Shown: one piece after another, positions 47,992 to 60,527 of the stretch | How positions within the stretch are numbered: position 1 is the first letter of the stretch | Layout: each line of letters starts with the position of its first letter | The notes under the pieces: generated by a model | The model's input: the letters and a program-made list of their open reading frames with translations, nothing else | Databases searched by the model: none | Told to the model about the DNA's origin: nothing | DNA from: Sipunculus nudus | Taxonomy: Eukaryota > Annelida > Sipuncula > Golfingiida > Sipunculidae | Assembly (NCBI GenBank): GCA_026874595.1 | Contig: CM049317.1 | Location: 30,477,901 to 30,541,900, forward strand | Direction: 5' to 3' | Length of the DNA: 64,000 bases | Made by a program: the position numbers and the translations under genes

Positions 47992-48125
47992 AACAAGGCC
48001 TACAGGCCTAATGCGAACCTGTGCAGTGTGATTACACCAGGTATAATGCTTCAATGCTGGACCATTACTTTTCAAGAACGTGTGCAACATGTGTAAACAA
48101 TGCAAGTACTAAACATTTAGAACAA
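47992..48125 (+). mobile_element. Family D fragment (5' end)
   Basis: Begins AACAAGGCCTACAGGCCTAA then TGCGAACCTGTGCAG, matching the 5' end of the intron 10 element over about 130 bp. The rest is missing; family B copy 2 begins shortly after. Confidence 0.55.
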
Positions 48126-48182
48126 GAAACAATTAAACAAACATCACTGCTGAAATTCTGGCATGGGTGCACACAACACAAA

Positions 48183-50050
48183 AACTAGAATACGAGTAGC
48201 CAACAAGCGACTATGTGTATCCACCAAAATCAGAGTGGGACGGGTGAAGTGAGGCATGGATTGAGTGGCAAGGGGAAATAGAGTGAGGTGTGTTGCATAA
48301 TAGCCTGGATGTCTGCAGCTGAAATGTGTATGTAGGTTGCGCCACCTACCACAAAATCCATAAAGCTGTCCAAGTTGTATACATATGCAAAATTTTAGGC
48401 AGATAATTCAAACCACTACTTGTATATGAGTGATTTTATCCCACAACAGACAAACTGGACGCTGTGCAAAAATGGTGGCAGGTGGCGCCACAAATTTTGT
48501 GTATGATTAAGAGCTATGTGAGATCTATACACATGCAAAATTTCAGCGGGATATGTCAAACTAGTCCTAAGATATAAGCCTGAATGTCTGCAGCGTATAC
48601 ATAAATGTAGGTGGCGCCACCTGCCACAAAATCCAAAAAGCTATTCAAAATGTATAAACCTGCAAAATTTTAATGTCAAATGGTTCCTGAGAGATGAGCT
48701 TGGATGTCTGCAGCATAAATGTGAATATAGGTGGCGCCACCTGTCAAAAAATCAAGAAAGCTGTCAAGGATGTATAAACCTGCAAAATTTCAGGTGGATA
48801 AGTCAAACCACTGCTGAGATATGAGTAATTTTATCCCAAGGCAGATGAACAAATGGACGCTGTGCAAAAATGGTTGCAGGTGGCGCGACCAGTTTTGTGT
48901 ATGAAGAAATGCTATGCGAGATCTATACATATGCAAAATTTCAGGGGGATATGTCAAACCAGTCCTGATATATAAGCCTGAATGTATGCAGCATATACAT
49001 AAATGTAGGTGGTGCCACCTGCCACAAAATCCAGAAAGCTATCCAAGATGTATAAACCTGCAAAATTTCAGGCAGATATGTCAAATCACTGCCAAGATAT
49101 AAGTGATTTTATCCCAACGCAAACAAACAGACAGACACTGTACAAAAATGGTTGCAGGTGGCGCCACCAGTTTTGCATATGATAAAGAGCTATGTGAGAT
49201 CTATATACATGCAAAATTTTGCCCCAATCGGTCAAATGGTTCCTGAGATATGAGCTTGAATGTCTGCAGCATAAATGTGAATGTAGGTGGCACCACCTGT
49301 CATAAAAACAGGAAAGCTATCCAAGATAGATAAACCTGCAAAATTTTAGGCAGATATGTGAAACCACTGCCGAGATTTAAGTGATTTTATCCCATGGCAA
49401 ACAAACAGACGGACGCTGTGCAAAAATGGTTGCAGGTGGCGCCACCAGTTTTGCGTATGATAAAGAGTTATGTGAGATCTATAAACATGAAAATTTTTGC
49501 CCAATCGGTCAAATGGTTCCTGAGATATAAGCTTGGATGTCTGCAGCTTAAACGTGAATGTAGGAGGAGCCACCTGTCATAAAATCAAGAAAGCTGTCCA
49601 GGATGTATACACATGCAAAATTTCAGGTGGATAAGTCCAACCAATGCAGAGATATGAGTGATTTTATCCCAAGGCAGATAAACAGATGACCGCTGTGTAA
49701 AAATGGTTGCAGGTGGAGCCACCATTTTTAGTGTATGTTATAAAGCTATCCAAAGGGTACATTTGTACAAAATTTTTAGCCTGATCGGTCAAACGGTTCC
49801 TGAGATATGTGGGTTTATGTTTGGAAACAAACGCATAAATGGACGCTGGGCAGAGAGGAAAGGTCAGAGGTCAACCAAAAATGAGGGCACAGCAGTTCAC
49901 ATGTGCCCGATCATAATTCCGATTTTAAAAAAAATTCTGCCCAGTGGTTATGGAGGAGTTCTCCGGAAACCTATGCGGCAGTGCCGGTTGCAGCGGCAGC
50001 GGTGTCCAACTGAAAATGTAGTATCCACAAAACTCTGTTTTGGCGAATAC
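48183..50050 (+). mobile_element. Family B tandem-core element, copy 2 (1.87 kb)
   Basis: Starts AACTAGAATACGAGTAGCC and ends with the hairpin GTATCCACAAAA-ctct-GTTTTGGCGAATAC at 50021-50050. Between them about ten half-units alternate TAGGTGGCGCCACCTG and CAGGTGGCGCCACCAG; the dimer repeats every 274-279 bp (palindromes near 48880, 49156, 49435, 49709). The link before the hairpin (GGTCAGAGGTCAACCAAAAA) is shared with copy 1. Reading frames here are repeat translations. Confidence 0.75.
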
Positions 50051-50430
50051 AATGATTGTAGCTGGCACCACCAGTCTTGTATACAACAAAGAGATATATA
50101 CATATGCCCACTGTCAGACTGATATGTCAAACCCCTCCTGTGAAATATATATAAGCAGGGCCATTCACTGTGAAAAAATTATTGTAGGTGGTGCCACCAG
50201 TCTGGTACACTATAAAGCTACCGGATATGTATAAACATGCCCAATTTTACGCTGATGTATCAAATTCCTCTGTAGAAATAAGCAGGCACATACACTGCAA
50301 AAGTCAATGTAGGTGGCACCACCTGTCTTGTAAATGAGAATACCATCAAAGACGCATAGACAGGTCAAAATATCAGGCCAATACATCAAACTTCCCCAGA
50401 GTTTGATGCACTGGGCTGAAGAGGCTTAGG
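50051..50430 (+). repeat. Further GGTGG(C/T)(G/A)CCACC half-units
   Basis: Continues beyond the family B hairpin with three more diverged units of about 120 bp centred on GGCACCACC, GGTGGTGCCACC and GGTGGCACCACC (near 50061, 50187, 50310). This may be an older array into which copy 2 inserted. Confidence 0.5.
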
Positions 50431-50439
50431 TGAGTAAGG

Positions 50440-50720
50440 CAGTTGCCCCCGAGTGAACTGTGACAAATTGCTGCCTCAAGCTACTGCATTGAGTGAACTC
50501 TTCACCTGCACCTGGCTAGACTGAGTGAACTTTTGACCTGTACTTGGCTGCACTGAGAAAACTCTTGACCTGTTGCATAATCTGACACAGTTGGCAGTCT
50601 GCCAAAGCTATAAATAGATCCAGGCTGAACTTTGGTGCCAAATCTGATGCAGTGAGCAGTCTGTCAAAGCTATAAATAGAAAGCAGCTACTGCACTGAGT
50701 GAACTCTTGGACCTATACCT
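50440..50720 (+). repeat. GCACTGAGTGAACTCTTGACCTG tandem repeats
   Basis: Degenerate tandem repeats with GAGTGAACT, GACCTGTACTTGGCTGCACTG and AGCTATAAATAGA recurring. Non-coding. Confidence 0.5.
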
Positions 50721-51279
50721 GACTGCACTTCTTTCAATCCAGGCACTGTGCCAAAACTATTTATAGAGCTGTCATCATCTTGGCTAATGGCCAACATCAA
50801 GGCACTGGCAATCTGCCAATGGTAAACCAAGTGCTGCCATCTGTACACAAAAGTGGTCCCTACTTGAAATAACTTAGAAATTAATTTTCCCAATACAAAA
50901 TGCTTTACAGCTGACTTTTTGTAAAAAAGAAATCAGGAATACATGTAAAATTATTACAGATGCATATTGAATGCAAAATTAAAATACAGATATATCTCAT
51001 TGATGGCAAATTCTTGAATTAAGTAGGGATACCAATAATTTATAATCCATGTACTGTTGTATTTATATAGCCACAGAGAGCTAAATATCCATGAATATTT
51101 CATTGCCTGGTATGATGAATAACTTAAATCATAAATCTAATCTTTTTAAAAGCTTTTAAAAAAACTTTCTTGTCAATATTAACCAAAGATAACCTGAAAT
51201 CTAAATGTCTAGTGGCATGATGTAAAAGATGCTGATAAACTGGTGCCAGGCTAGATGTAACAGCATCACACAGCTTACA
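50721..51279. other. Intergenic, no gene seen
   Basis: AT-rich, nothing recognised. Confidence 0.35.
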
Positions 51280-51690
51280 TATATGGTAAAATGACTCAAT
51301 TCAATCTCCATAATTCAGCCAAAAATCATTCATGTGGAACCATTAATGACAATTATTATAAGAATTATTGTAGGGATTATTCTTGTAAAATATTTAACAA
51401 ATTGGCTTCAGTGGCAACGGTCGAAAAATGTTTTGCAGGTTTATAACTCATATAGGAAGTTACAGCAAACTGGCTAAGTTCAGCTTCCTGTAACTCAGCT
51501 AAAAAGCACTGAACCAAAACCACTTGAACCAACTTGAATTATCAACATCTGAGGATAATTAATGTGTGAGATTTAAGAAATTGGCCCAGTGGTTTTTGAG
51601 AAGAAGATCTTTGTAGCCAAATGTGAAATAAATGAAACCTTTGGCCTGAAACCATTTAGTGATGCACCAAGGGAACAAACAGGCCTACGG
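51280..51690 (+). repeat. Family D-like tandem units
   Basis: Two units of about 195 bp resemble the body of family D (CTTCCTGTAACTCAGCTAAAAA and CCACTTGAACCAACTTGA versus CTCCTGTAACTCCGCCAAAAA and CCATTCGAACAAACTTGA at 60.5 kb). Confidence 0.45.
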
Positions 51691-52059
51691 TAAGTGTTAT
51701 ATAAAAGTAACATTTCATAAACTAATAATGTGTGAAGGTAATTAAGTTTTCAAAAGTTAAATATATGGCAATATGAGTTAAAAATTAATCCCACAAAGTA
51801 TGACCAATATTCCTAATTTTAAAACCAAGTTTAGCAGTGTTATTCACACCTAGGCCCCGCCAACTTTAAGATATATGAATGAAATGCTACCAAGTATTTA
51901 TATCTTCTTAAATCTTGTCAGTTAGCACTTACATTAGGTCCTAATATTTTATCATATTTGAATATTAGGAATTAAATTTCTGAACATTTTTTTCTTCAGA
52001 AAAATTTAATTTTCCAAGTCTCAACAAAAAAATATATTTAACATTAAAATTATAAGATT

Positions 52060-52215
52060 GGTCTTGTTTATTAGTCCTGTGTATTGAAGCGGTGGGTGGG
52101 GGGAGGGGTCTCTCTTGTTACTGCTTGTTGCTGAAAATTATGTGAAATTATAAGATTCATCTTGTTTATAGTACAGGTCTGTCAACAGAATGGTGGGGGG
52201 GGGGGGGGGGGGGGG
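52060..52215 (+). repeat. Tandem pair with long poly-G
   Basis: ATTATAAGAT(T/C)(G/C)(G/A)TCTTGTTTA occurs twice (about 52046 and 52147), each followed within about 40 bases by a G-rich run; the second run is 21 G (52195-52215). G-quadruplex-forming potential is obvious; the true length is hard to assemble. Confidence 0.5.
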
Positions 52216-55200
52216 AAGAGAAACGCTCCCTGTGGTATTAACTGCAGGCAGCCTGATCAAGCTCAACAAGAGAGAGGGCTTGCCCCAGTGATGGGATTAC
52301 ATAAGAAACGCCTGGGAAGCATAGAGAGCTGCACTGAATGACCTACAGTGACCAAAGTGGACTGTTTGACAATGTAAGGGAATACAACAAGAGCCTCCAA
52401 AAAAATTTAATAACTAGCCTAATTTTGCAGCTTTTATTTTCAAATTTTAAATTTTAACAGATTTAATTCTAATGTGTACATGCTGTGAAAATTAAATCTA
52501 CATTACATACAGGAAAAAAACATGCCATGGCCAAAATTTAAGGTACTGATTTTATATTTATGCTAAAAACAAAAAATTTGCAAATTTCAGATCTAATATT
52601 GGGTATACTATTGAATCTTGATTAAATGAGGTTATATCCCTTAAAAAAAATTCTCTAGCATCAGCAATTCTTATGTTAAGAGAGTAAATATATTTCCTGA
52701 TTTTTTACAAGGTGCATTATGTTTGGGCCTATAACTTCAGCAAATTATGCAATACTGACCTAAATTTTGTAATGTACATAGGAAATGTATGGAAGAATAT
52801 GAATATTTACTATGACATTTAACAATATGCAAATATTGGATTACAAGGCAAAGCTTTAACATTAAATCAAAAGTACTTACAAGAATAAAATGTGCCATGG
52901 TCAAAGTTGGGCAAAATTTTAAAGTGCGTATGTTTGGGCCCATAACTTTTTTAAATTATATAGTACTGACCTAATTTCGGGCATGGACATAGGGTTATAT
53001 ATACACAATTATATATGGAAAATATGAAGAAAAAAAAAGTGAGTGGTTTTGATATTAGGCATTACTGAAGTGTAAAAATGATTTTAAAAAAATTGAGGTT
53101 TTCCTTAATTTCTCAATGTAAAAAAGGTCACAGAGACCCAGTTTTTGGCTTGGAAGGAGATCTTAGGGACATCCAACATTATGCCAATTTTTGGATAACC
53201 AAGCAAAGTTGTAGTAAACAAAACTGAGTTCATGATGCTAGAAAATACAAATACATTAAGGCCTCAAAAAACTTCAATAGCTAGACTATTTTTTAAGCTT
53301 ATACTTTTGAATTTCAAAATTCATCAGATTAAATCCATTTATAAACTGACTGTGAAAATTAAATCAAATGTACTTACAAGAAAAAAACGTGCCATGGTCA
53401 AAGTTGGGCAAAATTAAGGTACCAATTTTTAGCTCAGCTGACTATAAGTCATCTGAGCTAAAGTCGTGGTCCATTGTCCGTCGTCCGTCCGTCTTTAGAT
53501 GTGGCACGTTTTGAAACCGTAAGACCTAGGAATCCAAAATTCCGCATACTGTTAGATGTCCCCAAGATCTCCTACCAAGCCGAAAACTGGGTCTCTGCGA
53601 CTTCGTTCCTTTTAGAAATTAAGGAAAAACCTCAATTTTTTATTAAAAACCTATTTTTACACTTCAGGACTGCCTAATATCAAAACCACTCATCTGTTTT
53701 TCCTCATATTTACCATAATTATTCCTCTATATAGTTCCTATGTACATGCCAGAAATTATGTCTGTATTATGTAAATTTTAAGAAAAGTTATGGGCCCAAA
53801 CATAATGCATTGTGTAAAAAATCAGGAAAGATATTTGATCACTTAACACAAAATATGTTAAAGCTATAAACTTTTTTTCCAGTAATATAACTTTAATTTA
53901 TCAAAATTAAATTGTATACCCAAAATTAGATCAAAATCTTTAATTTTTTTAAAAATATTAACAAAAATAAAAAATTGGTACCTTAAATTTGCCTAACTTT
54001 GACCATGGCACGTTTTTTTTCCTGTAAGTACTGTGGATTTAATTTTCACAGCATGTTTTTTTTTTGCATTTTGTCTGTTAACACCAAAAATTTGAAAACA
54101 GTTGATCAAAAACTGTAGATTTTATTCAAGTACCATGTAACATATTGTTTACATCAAGCTAGTGTCATGCAGTTTGCAAGTGCTCAGCTCCCCAGCTTCA
54201 GCTCTCAGTTCCTAAAATTTGGCATGCAATCAGATGTCTCAAAAATCCCCTACCATGCCAAGAATTTGGTCACTAGGACTTAATACCTTCGAGATATTAA
54301 TGAAAAACTTCATTTTTCCATTAAAAACCCATTGTTACACTTCAAGACTGCCTAATATCAAAACCACTGATCTGACTTTAATCATATATAATATACATAT
54401 TTTTCTATACATTCTCTATGCACATGCCAGAAATTATGTCAGTATTGCGTAATTGTTTTAAGTTATGGGCCCAAACATAATGCACTTTGTAAAAAATCAA
54501 GAAATATATTTACTCCCTTAACAAGAGGATTGCTGAAGCTGTAGATTATTTGTCAGGGATGTAACATTAAATTGAATACCCAAAATTAGTTCTGAATTTT
54601 TCAAATTTTATAAGTTATTAGTATAAATATAAAATTAGTACCTTAAATTTTGCCCAACTTTGACCATGGCATGTTTGTTTCCTGTGAGCACTGTTGATAT
54701 AATTTCATATCATGCACACATAAAGATTTCAGCTTTTTAGTTTAAAAAGCTGAAAGAAATTGGCAAAAAATTGTAGCTTTTATTAATGTTTTTTATGAGA
54801 CCATGTCAGACCTTGGCTCTCTGTAGCACCTCTTGAGTCACCTGTATGTTGACCTTGTTGAACTTTCAGCAAATTATGCATGCTTGAGGCGAGGCATAAA
54901 CTGGGGCTCCAGGCAGCTTATTATATAATGGCCAGCCACAGTTGATCCAGGTGTCCAACCCAAGTCATCTAGTAGTTTTAACCAACAACATAACAATAAA
55001 CAATAAATTAATAAATTTTTATTGGATTTTAATAACAAATTAAAGAAAAATAGAAAAGGAATTTGTAAGTTGATAATAACAGGAAATTAACTTGCAGTTA
55101 CTGATGATATAAGAATCTTGTATCGATGGATAGAATGTCACGTATTCCAAATAACACCATGCAGTCACCTATGGTATTTTTCAGTTCAATTTTAATGATA

Positions 55201-55380
55201 AACAAATGACCCATGGGTCATGACGCTCAGCTGACTGGGAAGAGATTCACAAAAGGACATTTTATCATCAGAATGGTAGATACCCATTCAACTGAAGCAT
55301 CAAACAGATTAACCAACAGGCCAAGATTTAGTCTGTATTTATATATCTGAAAAATAGAGAAAAAATGTGTAAACTTTAAA

Positions 55381-56970
55381 AACTAGAATACGGGTAGCCG
55401 ACAAGTGACTACGTGTATCTGCCAAAATCAGAGTGAAGTGAGGCATGGATTGAGTGGCAAGGGGAAACAGAGTGAGGTATGTTGCATATTAGCATGGATT
55501 TCTGCAGCCTAAATGTGTATGTAGGTTGTGCAACCTACCACAAATCCAGAAAGCTGTCAAAGTTGTATACATATGCAAAATTTTAGGCAGAAAAGTCAAA
55601 CCACTACATGGATATGAGTGATTTTAGCCCACGGCAGACAAACAGACAGACGCTGTGCAAAAATGGTTGCAGTTTTGTGTATGATAAAGACCTATGTGAG
55701 ATCTAAACACAAGCACAATTTTGGCCCAATCGTTCAAATGGTTCCCGAGATATTAGCTTGGATGTGTGCAGCGTTAACTAGAATGTAGGTGGCGCCACCT
55801 GTCATAAAATCAAGAAAGCTATCCAGGATGTATAAACCTGCAAAATTTTAGGCAGTTATGTCAAACCACTACAGAGAAATGAGTGATTTTAGGCCACGGC
55901 AGACCAACAGACAGACGCTGTGCAAAAATGGTTGCAGGTGGCCCCTCCAGTTTTGTGTATGATAAAGACCTATGTGAGATCTATACACATGCAAAATTTT
56001 GGCCCAATCGTTCAACAGTTCCTGAGATATGAGCTTGGATGTCTGCAGCATAAACTAGAATAAAGGTGGCGCCACCTGTCATAAAATCAAGAAAGCTATC
56101 CAGGATGTATAAAACTGCAAAATTTAAGGCAGATATGTCAAACCACTGCCAAGATGTGAGTGACTTTATTGCACGGCAGACAAACAGACAGACGCTGTGC
56201 AAAAATGGTTGCAGGTGGTGCCACCAGTTTTGTGTATGATAAAGAGCTATGTTAGATCTATACACATGCAAAATTTTGGCCCGATCGGTCAAACGGTTCC
56301 CGAGATAGGAGCTTGGATGTCATCAGCGTGAACGTGAATGTAGGTGGTGCCACCTGTCATAAAATCAAGAAAGCTATCCAGGATGTATAAAACTGCAAAA
56401 TTTTAGGCAGATATGTCAAACCACTGCCGAGATATGAGTGACACTATTGCACGGCAGACAGACAGACGCTGTGCAAAAATGGTTGCAGGTGGCGCCACCA
56501 GTTTAGCGTATGATAAAGAGCAATGTTAGATCTATATACATGCAAAATTTTGGCCCGATCGGTCAAACGGTTCCCGAAATATGAGCTTAGATGTCATCAG
56601 CGTGAATGAGAATGTAGGTGGCGCCACCTGTCATAAAATCAAGAAAGCTATCCAGGATGTATACGCATGCCGAATTTCAGGTGAATTAGTCAATTCACTG
56701 CAGAGATATGAGTGATTTTAACCAAAGGCAGATGAACAGATGGACACTGTGCAAACATGGTTACAGGTGGTGCCACCATTTTTTGTGTATGTTATAGAGC
56801 TATCCAAGGGCTACATTAGTATAAATTTTATTTCCTGATCAGTCAAACGGTTCCCGAGATATGAGCTTGGAAAGCTGATAAAATCAAGTCCCAGAGGAGC
56901 TCTCTGGAAACGAACGCAGCAACGGCGGAGGAACCGGTCAAAAACATAGTATCCACAAAACTTCATTTTT
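55381..56970 (+). repeat. Family B array, copy 3 (3' end replaced)
   Basis: Starts AACTAGAATACGGGTAGCC as in the other B copies and carries GGTGGCGCCACC or variants near 55786, 55935, 56065, 56213, 56341, 56486, 56616 and 56765. The closing hairpin is cut after GTATCCACAAAACTTC, where the sequence passes into the 335-bp array. Confidence 0.7.
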
Positions 56971-59090
56971 GTATCAAATTGTCCATTATTCTGAGGGATA
57001 CTTCGGAGTCCTATAGCTTGAAGGATATGGGTAACAGAGACCTTATTTTAAGTTTCCACAGGCACTTTTCATGGGCCTTCTTGCATGACAAGAATGAAGA
57101 TTCTAGGTCCAGTTGTTGCGATTTGTACCCTGTTGACAGATAACCACATCTTTAAAGGTATCAAAAAAAGAGAAAAAAAATCGTAAAAATTTGAAAAAAA
57201 CAGAGGTGGCACACCCAGTCTGCAGAAACTGATGGAACAGGTCATGATCAATATGTATGCCGAAAATCATGACCATCAGTGTTGTAGTTATTGAGATACT
57301 GCAGTTTTTGTATCAAATTTTCCATTATTCTGGGGGGTAATTTGGAGCCATACAGCTTAAAGAATATGGGTAACAGAGACCTAATTTCAGGTTTCCATGG
57401 AGACTTTTCATGGGTCTCCCTGTGTGTCAAGAATGAAGATTCTAGGTCCAGTTTTAATGATTTGTGCCCTGTTAACAGATGTTCATAACTTTAAAGGTCT
57501 CAAAAATAGAGAAAAAATTCGTAAAAAACCCGAACAAATACAGCTGGTGCCACCAGTCTGCAGAAACTGATGAAACACTCCATGATCAATATCCATGAAA
57601 ACAATTATGGTGATCTCTGCATTAGTTGTTCAGATACTTCAGCTTTTGTATCAAATTTTTTATTATTCTGAGCTGTACTTTGGAGTGCCATAGCTCAAAG
57701 GATATGGGTAACAGAGACCTAATTTCAGGTGTCCATGGAGACTTATCATGGGTCTCCCTGTGTGTCAACAATGAAGATTCTAGGTCCAGTCCTTTCGATT
57801 TGTACCCTGTTGACAGATAACTACATCCTGAAAGGTCTCAAAAATAGAGAAAAAAAATTGTGAAAATTTGAAAAAATACAGGTGGCACCACCAGTCTGCA
57901 GGTACTGATGAAACACCTCTTGATCAATATGTATGCCAAAAATCATGACCATCAGTCTTGTAGTTATTGAGATGTTGCAGTTTGTTTTTATCAAATTTTC
58001 CATTATTCTGGGGGGTTATTGGGAGCCCCCCATAGCTCAAAGGATATGGGTAACAGAGACCTTATTTCAGGTTTCCATGCAGACTTTTTATGGACCTCTC
58101 AGTGTGTTAAGAATGAAGATTCTAGGTCCAGTCTTTATGATTTGTGCCCTGTTAACAGCTGTTCACATTTTTAAATTCGTAAAAAATCGAAAAATTCAGG
58201 TGGCGCCACCAGTCTGCAGGAAGTGATGGAACATCTCATGATCAATACGTATGCCAAAAATCATGACCATCAGTCAAGTAGTTAATGAGATATTGAAGTT
58301 TTTGTATGAAATTTTTTACTTTTCTAGGGGGTACTTTGGGGCCCCATAGCTCGAAGGATATGGGTAACAGAGATCTAATTTATGGTTTCCACGGAGACTT
58401 TTAATAGGTTTCTCAGTGTGTCAACAATGAAGATTCTAGGTCCAGCGGTTACGATTTGTGCCACGTTAACAGATGACAGCATCTTTAAACGTTTCAAAAA
58501 TAGAGGAAAAAATTGTAAAAAAATCGAAAAATACAGGTGGCGCCACCAGTCTGCAGGAACTAATGGAACATCCCATGATCAATATGTATGCCAAAAATCA
58601 TGACCATCAGTGTTGTAGTTATTGAGATATTGAAGTTTTTGTATGAAATATTTTACTATTCTGGGGGGTACTTTGGGGCCCCATTGCTCAAAGGATATGG
58701 GTAACAGAGACCTAATTTCTGGTTTCCAAGGAGATTTTTCATGGACCTCTCAGTGTATCAAGAATTAAGATTCTAGGTCTAGGCTTTACGATTTGTGCCT
58801 TGTTAACAGATGTTCACATTTTTAAAGGTCTCAAAAATAGAGAAAAAATTTGTAAAAAATCGAAAAATACAGGTGGCGCCACCAGTCTGCAGGAAGTGAT
58901 GGAACATCTCATGATCAATATGTATGCCAAAAATTATGACCATCAGTCAAGTAGTTAATGAGATATTGAAGTTTTTGTATGAAATTTTTGACTTTTCTGG
59001 GGGGTACTTTGGGGCCCCATAGCTCGAAGGATATGGGTAACAGAGACCTAATTTCTGGTTTCCAAGGAGATTTTTCATGGACCTCTCAGA
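56971..59090 (+). repeat. Array of about 335-bp units
   Basis: About six units. Each carries AAGGATATGGGTAACAGAGA, GATTCTAGGTCCAG, GATTTGTGCCCTGTTAACAG, ACAGGTGGCGCCACCAGTCT and ATGATCAATATGTATGCC. Palindromes near 57205, 57541, 57880, 58199, 58537 and 58872 give a period close to 335. A second array of the same unit fills 62675-63950. Confidence 0.8.
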
Positions 59091-59234
59091 ATCCCAAGTT
59101 ACAAGGTTCTAGGTTCAGCGGTTACGATTTGCGCTGGTTAACGGACGGACAGACGGACAGACAGACAGACGGACAGACGGACGACGGACAAAGAGTGATC
59201 GCTATAGCTCAGATGACTTTCAGTCAGCTGAGCT

Positions 59235-60070
59235 AAAAAGTAAATCATATTATTCATTACTAATCATTAGGGATCATATGAAGGAAATTAATGATAGAAA
59301 AAGATGCAGTTGATAATATTATTATCTAGATTCCTACTGTGTCTATAGTTAGTACATTGATGTGAAATTAGTCCAAAATGAATAGATTACATTTTTTTTT
59401 AATATAAATAAAAGCCATAAAACCAGGTACTTATGATCATTATTTAAATGTGTGAATTTTGTATACTCTGAATTCTCAACATTATTGTTTGGTGAAAACT
59501 GAATAAATACCAGACATGGTGCGAATACTTTGCAATTGTATTTAAACACTAATATGAATATGTACTCCATTATAAAATTTCTTTCATAAGAATGGGAATT
59601 CAGGTAAAAATGAAAGTATATGAATACCAGTGCAAATACTTTCAAAATGTATTAATGAATGCATTCATGAATATATTCTTTAATATTATTTTAATAATCA
59701 TTTCAGTTATATTTTATTTGAAAAAATCATACTATTCTCTTTTTATTTTTAATAAAAATTATATTTGGGACAATATTTGTAATTTTTTTAATAAACAGTT
59801 AAACTCATATATTATATGTTCTGCTTATAAGTTATATGGCCAAGTCAAAAACTGTGTGACAATCGCACTCCAATTGTTAATAAAATAAATAAAATTAATC
59901 CTCTTTCCTGTCTCCAAAGGTACAATCAAAATCATACATAAGCTAAACAACAACAACTCATAATACAGCTTATTTTTATTACCACATAAAACCAGCATGT
60001 GCCTCATTTCTAAATCATATTTTTTTATCATATATAACAGCTGAGCGCCGTGACCCATAGGTCCCTTGTT
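59235..60070 (-). other. 5' part of the 53431-60070 element
   Basis: AT-rich sequence between the end of the nested element and the AACAAGGGACC terminus. Short overlapping frames (59349-59888) show no domain. Confidence 0.4.
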
Positions 60071-60527
60071 TATTTTTGCTAATATTTTAAAAAATTTAAG
60101 AGATTTTGATCTAATTTTGGGTATACAATTTTATTTTGATTAATTAAAGTTATATTACTGGAAAAAAAGTCCTTAGCTGTAACATGTTTTGTGTTAAGTT
60201 ATCAAATATCTTTCCTGATTTTTTTACAAAATGCATTATGTTTGAGCCCATAACTTTTTTTTAAATTATATAATACAGACCTAATATCTGGCATGTACAT
60301 ATAAAGGAATATTTATGGTAAATATGAGTAAAAACAGAAGAGTGGTTTTGATATAAAGCAGTCCTGAAGTGTGTAAATAGGTTTTTAATAAAAAAATGAG
60401 GTTTTTCCTTAATTTCTCATAAGGAACGAAGTCGCAAAGACCCAATATTCTGCTTGGTAAGAGAACTTGGGGACATCTAACATTATGCCAAATTTCGGAT
60501 TCCCAGGTCTAACGCACAGATAACAAA

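Larger units (their letters stand above)
55201..59234 (+). mobile_element. Complete family E element, 4.03 kb
   Basis: 5' end AACAAATGACCCATGGGTCA then TGACGCTCAGCTG; next a family B-type array (55381-56970), a 335-bp-unit array (57000-59090), an ACGG/ACAG microsatellite (59138-59190) and the 3' hairpin AGCTCAGATGAC-tttca-GTCAGCTGAGCT (59206-59234; 11 of 12 stem pairs). The right flank is AAAAAG and the left flank ends in A, consistent with insertion between two A residues. It lies inside the minus-strand element 53431-60070. No protein frame. Confidence 0.75.
53431..60070 (-). mobile_element. Family E/R-type hairpin element, itself split by another
   Basis: Minus orientation. The 3' hairpin AGCTCAGCTGAC-tataa-GTCATCTGAGCT is at 53431-53459, beside a CCGTCGTCCGTCCGTC microsatellite (53476-53494); the 5' end at 60070 is AACAAGGGACCTATGGGTCA followed by GCTCAGCTG. 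It sits between T5 and T6 of a TTTTTT run in the host, without target duplication. The core (53500-54800) is family R-type sequence in inverse orientation to the host, so host and guest form large inverted repeats. Without the nested element at 55201-59234 its length is about 2.6 kb. Confidence 0.7.
52386..60515 (+). mobile_element. Family R host element, interrupted by family E-type insertion
   Basis: Begins AACAAGAGCCTCC at 52386. The core has units with GTGCCATGG(T/C)CAAA, GGGTATAC, TTTCCTGATTTTTTAC and GTTTGGGCC(C/T)ATAAC, seen at 52386-53258 and again from 53258. The second unit breaks at 53430 and resumes at 60071, where GGTACCAATTTTT plus TATTTTTG rebuilds the uninterrupted sequence seen inversely at 53960-53985. 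The 3' end is lost near 60515 against a family D fragment. No coding frame. Confidence 0.6.

Noticed and set aside
48183-50430. CRISPR-like or satellite array
   Set aside because: Units are about 276-bp dimers without unique spacers, in a eukaryotic transposon context.
55381-56970. Independent complete family B insertion in the 55.2-59.2 kb element
   Set aside because: Its 3' hairpin is missing and the sequence runs straight into the 335-bp array, so it may be part of that element's core instead of a separate insertion.
57069-58603. Several 60-100 codon frames on both strands
   Set aside because: Repeated translations of the 335-bp array unit, each broken by stops and indels.
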